Part shown: positions 6,900 to 9,161 of the stretch, piece after piece
Position numbering within the stretch: the stretch's first letter is position 1
Layout: the number at the start of each line of letters is the position of its first letter
Assembly (NCBI GenBank): GCA_009885415.1
Contig: VFKU01000609.1
Location: 1 to 9,161, forward strand
Reading direction: 5' to 3'
From: Rhodothermota bacterium
GTDB taxonomy: Bacteria; Hydrogenedentota; Hydrogenedentia; Hydrogenedentales; GCA-2746185
Length of the DNA: 9,161 nucleotides
Program-made: the position numbers and the translations under genes
Notes under the pieces: model-generated
The model's database searches: none
What the model was told of the DNA's origin: nothing
Seen by the model: the letters and a program-made list of their open reading frames with translations, nothing else

Positions 6900-6932
6900 A
6901 CAAACCAAGGGTCACCGGGCTTTCGGCGTGGA

Positions 6933-7544
6933 TCATCGAAGGGCCGCGCGACGCTTCCATTGGCTCCGGAACCACCAAGCGGCGGCGACGAGAATCGCCC
7001 CAAGGGCCACGTAGTCCAACTCGTGCGTGTACTCCTCCACGAGGTCCCAGCGTTCCCCGAGGCGCATCCCGAGGTAGAGCAGGAACACATTCCAAATCGT
7101 GCCGCCAATGACGGAGAACACGCAGAAGCGCCACAGGTTCATGCCGGCCACGCCGGCGGGAATCGAAATCAGGTGCCGCACGACCGGAACAAAGCGGCAC
7201 ACAAAAACGGTGACTTCACCGCGCTTTTCAAACCACGAATGCGCGATATCGAGATGGTGCTTGTCCAGCAGAAGATACTTCCCGAAGCGCAGGACCAGCG
7301 GATACCCGCCCCATCGGCCCAGGAGATAGCTGGCGAGCGAGCCGAGCAAGGTGCCTAGTGAGGAAGCGAGCGTTGCGCCGAGGAAAGTGAACCTGCCCTC
7401 GACGACGAGAAAGCCGGCAAAAGGCATGACCACTTCGGAGGGGACCGGCGCGATCATGCTCTCGAGCGCCATCATGAGCACCAGCCCAGGATAACCGAGC
7501 GATGACAGGACCGACGTTATCCATTCCGCAAGTGACTCAACCAT
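6933..7544 (-). CDS. DedA family membrane protein (VTT/SNARE-associated domain)
   Basis: A 203-residue polytopic inner-membrane protein. DedA proteins are proposed proton-motive-force-dependent lipid transporters; some members recycle undecaprenyl phosphate or move phosphatidylethanolamine, and loss often causes envelope and alkaline-pH defects. Family marks: an early acidic re-entrant segment with E28 and APVPSE at 32-37, a Gly-rich TLLGSLASYLLGRWGG stretch, and the FVCRFVPVVRH motif with R117 and R123, matching the paired essential arginines of the family. Hydrophobic segments follow at about 125-160 and 178-195, with a basic tail KRRAALR. The ATG at 7544 has GGGG 10 nt upstream (7555-7558). 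It lies 42 nt after hppA on the same strand and may be co-transcribed with it. The subfamily and substrate cannot be told from sequence, so no gene symbol is given. Confidence 0.9.
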   Translation of the reverse strand: MVESLAEWITSVLSSLGYPGLVLMMALESMIAPVPSEVVMPFAGFLVVEGRFTFLGATLASSLGTLLGSLASYLLGRWGGYPLVLRFGKYLLLDKHHLDIAHSWFEKRGEVTVFVCRFVPVVRHLISIPAGVAGMNLWRFCVFSVIGGTIWNVFLLYLGMRLGERWDLVEEYTHELDYVALGAILVAAAWWFRSQWKRRAALR

Positions 7545-7564
7545 GAATCAATATCCCCGGCGAG

Positions 7565-7581
7565 CGCGAGCAAAGCCCGCG
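7565..7581 (-). other. Short hairpin between hppA and dedA
   Basis: The minus strand reads CGCGGGC-TTT-GCTCGCG, a 7-bp stem with one G-U pair and a 3-nt loop, 5 nt after the hppA stop. No T run follows, so it is not a standard terminator; it may protect the hppA message end or mean nothing. Confidence 0.25.
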
Positions 7582-7586
7582 ACGAA

Positions 7587-9161
7587 CTAAAAGAAGATAG
7601 GGATCACGAGAATCGCAACGATATTTGCGACCTTGATCATCGGATTGATCGCCGGTCCCGCGGTGTCCTTGTAGGGATCGCCGACCGTGTCGCCCGTCAC
7701 CGCCGCCTGGTGCGCCACGGAACCCTTGCCGCCATGATGACCGCTCTCGATATACTTCTTCGCATTGTCCCAAGCGCCGCCGCTGCTCGTCATCGCAAGA
7801 CCCACGAACAGCCCCGTGACAATCGTGCCCACCAAAAGCCCGCCAAGAACGACCGGCCCAAGCGTCTCCCGGAACATCGCCACGACAACCACGAAAACAA
7901 TCGGCATCAGCGCCGGCCAGATCATCTCCTTCAGCGCGGCCTTGGTCACAATGTCCACGCAACGGCCGTAGTCCGGTTTTTCCGTACCTTTCAGAATTCC
8001 AGGCTTCTCTGCAAACTGCCGGCGGACCTCGACCACCACCGCGCCGGCCGCTTTGCCCACCGCATCCATCGTGTATGCCGTAAACCAGAACGGCAGCAAC
8101 CCGCCGATGAACAACCCGATGATCACCTTCGGCTCACGCAACGAAAAGTCGAGCGCCTCGCCCGCCGAAGCCACAAGCGCCCAATGCGCGCGAAGTTCTT
8201 CCACATACGTGCCGAAAAGCACCAGCGCAGCAAGACCCGCCGACGCAATCGCGTAGCCCTTCGTCACCGCCTTCAACGTGTTACCGATCGCGTCCAGTCG
8301 ATCCGTGATGTGCCGCACTTCAACCGGCAATCCGCTCATCACCGCGATACCGCCGGCGTTATCCGTGATCGGCCCGAAGGCGTCGAGTGAAATGATCACG
8401 CCCGCCATCGAAAGCATGGCGACCACCGCAATCGCGACGCCATAGAGACCGGCGAAGTTGTACGAGAGAAGAATCGCAGCACCGATCGCAATGACCGCGG
8501 GCGCAGTGGCATGTTGCCCCACCGCCAACCCCGAGATTACGTTCGTCGCATGGCCCGTCTCGCTTGCCGCCGCTATTTTCCGCACCGGCCTGCGTTCCGT
8601 GGATGTGTAATAGTCCGTTATCACTATAACGATCCCGGTCATCGCCAACCCGACCAAGGCCGCGTAATACAACTTCGTCGGATCCACTTGCGGCACGTCC
8701 ACGAAAAGCCAGTGGGTGACTGGCCAATAAAGGACAGCAGAAACAATAGCGCTCGCGGCGACGCCCATGGCGAGCACCGGCACCGGCCGGCCCTTGAGCA
8801 GATTGATCACGCCAATACCGAGAATGGCCCCGAAAATAGAAATCGCGCCCAACAACAGCGGATACGTGACAAAAGCCTGGCTGCCGGCGTCCTTGCCCAG
8901 CGTAAGCGTGCCGATGAGAATCGCACCGATAATACTTACGACGTAGGTCTCGAAGACGTCCGCGGCCATGCCTGCGCAGTCGCCGACGTTGTCGCCCACA
9001 TTGTCCGCAATGACGGCCGGATTGCGCGGGTCGTCCTCCGGAATTCCCGCTTCGACTTTCCCGACCAGGTCCGCGCCCACGTCGGCGCCCTTGGTGAAGA
9101 TGCCGCCGCCGAGACGCGCGAAGATCGAAACCAGGGAGGCACCGAGCGCCAGCGCGGTCAG
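7587..9161 (-). CDS. hppA: K+-independent H+-translocating membrane pyrophosphatase, 5' end cut by window edge
   Basis: Integral membrane pump that hydrolyses PPi and moves protons out of the cytoplasm. The frame is open from the right edge to a TAG at 7587, giving 524 C-terminal residues; about 150-200 N-terminal residues lie outside. The hallmark segment is near the edge: GGGIFTKGADMGADLVGK with D-x7-K-x-E (visible residues 27, 35, 37), then IPEDDPRNP and DNVGDNVGDCAGMAADVFE, the Asp-rich Mg-PPi site. The second catalytic region lies near the C-terminus (TGDTVGDPYKDTAGPAINPMIK area). Many transmembrane segments lie between. K297 and T300 of the visible chain (GNTLKAVTKGY) occupy the positions that are Lys/Thr in K+-independent pumps and Ala/Gly in K+-dependent H+- or Na+-pumps. 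Oddities: Val to Met in the KGADVG motif and Thr to Leu just before K297. Family certain; ion type is from the motif only. Confidence 0.97.
   Translation of the reverse strand: MTALALGASLVSIFARLGGGIFTKGADVGADLVGKVEAGIPEDDPRNPAVIADNVGDNVGDCAGMAADVFETYVVSIIGAILIGTLTLGKDAGSQAFVTYPLLLGAISIFGAILGIGVINLLKGRPVPVLAMGVAASAIVSAVLYWPVTHWLFVDVPQVDPTKLYYAALVGLAMTGIVIVITDYYTSTERRPVRKIAAASETGHATNVISGLAVGQHATAPAVIAIGAAILLSYNFAGLYGVAIAVVAMLSMAGVIISLDAFGPITDNAGGIAVMSGLPVEVRHITDRLDAIGNTLKAVTKGYAIASAGLAALVLFGTYVEELRAHWALVASAGEALDFSLREPKVIIGLFIGGLLPFWFTAYTMDAVGKAAGAVVVEVRRQFAEKPGILKGTEKPDYGRCVDIVTKAALKEMIWPALMPIVFVVVVAMFRETLGPVVLGGLLVGTIVTGLFVGLAMTSSGGAWDNAKKYIESGHHGGKGSVAHQAAVTGDTVGDPYKDTAGPAINPMIKVANIVAILVIPIFF

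Noticed and set aside
1..9161. A novel defence, mobile or biosynthetic system
   Set aside because: All well-supported genes belong to known families (complex I, DedA, membrane pyrophosphatase). I saw no transposase, integrase, repeat array, tRNA or unexplained coding stretch; the only gap above 150 nt is 6751-6932.

Overview
The window is a GC-rich bacterial segment. Every gene I can support lies on the minus strand, so transcription runs from high to low coordinates. It carries a membrane pyrophosphatase (hppA, 5' end outside the window), a DedA-family membrane protein, and the first six genes of a respiratory complex I operon in the order nuoA-nuoB-nuoCD-nuoE-nuoF-nuoG (nuoG runs off the left edge). 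I see no plus-strand gene, RNA gene, mobile element, CRISPR array or long repeat.

Right part (7587-9161): the C-terminal 524 residues of an H+-translocating pyrophosphatase. Its ion-dependence motif is of the potassium-independent type. A 42-nt gap with a short hairpin separates it from dedA (6933-7544). Middle (6751-6932): a 182-nt intergenic region, the longest in the window. It holds a terminator-like hairpin, a possible sigma70-type promoter and a perfect inverted repeat, and is the likely control region of the nuo operon. Left part (1-6750): nuo genes packed with gaps of 33 nt or less, or 4-nt stop/start overlaps. All Fe-S cluster ligands expected for NuoB, NuoE, NuoF and the N-terminal half of NuoG are present, including the optional N7 cluster of NuoG.

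The genes form an energy-conservation neighbourhood. The pyrophosphatase pumps protons using PPi. The Nuo proteins form the NADH dehydrogenase module (E, F, G), the connecting module (B, CD) and one membrane subunit (A) of complex I. DedA proteins are membrane proteins often linked to proton-motive-force-dependent lipid transport. The membrane pump subunits nuoH to nuoN are expected beyond the left edge.

Organism: the fused NuoCD and the close resemblance, from memory, of NuoA, B, CD, F and G to the Escherichia coli proteins place this complex I in the E. coli-type clade. The adjacent K+-independent H+-pyrophosphatase and the divergent residues argue against an enterobacterium. A GC-rich environmental bacterium with an E. 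coli-type complex I is my best guess; the phylum cannot be named from this sequence alone. I found no evidence of a new multi-gene system. The points worth following up are unusual residues in conserved loops of NuoF, NuoB and the pyrophosphatase, and the palindromic leader before nuoA.
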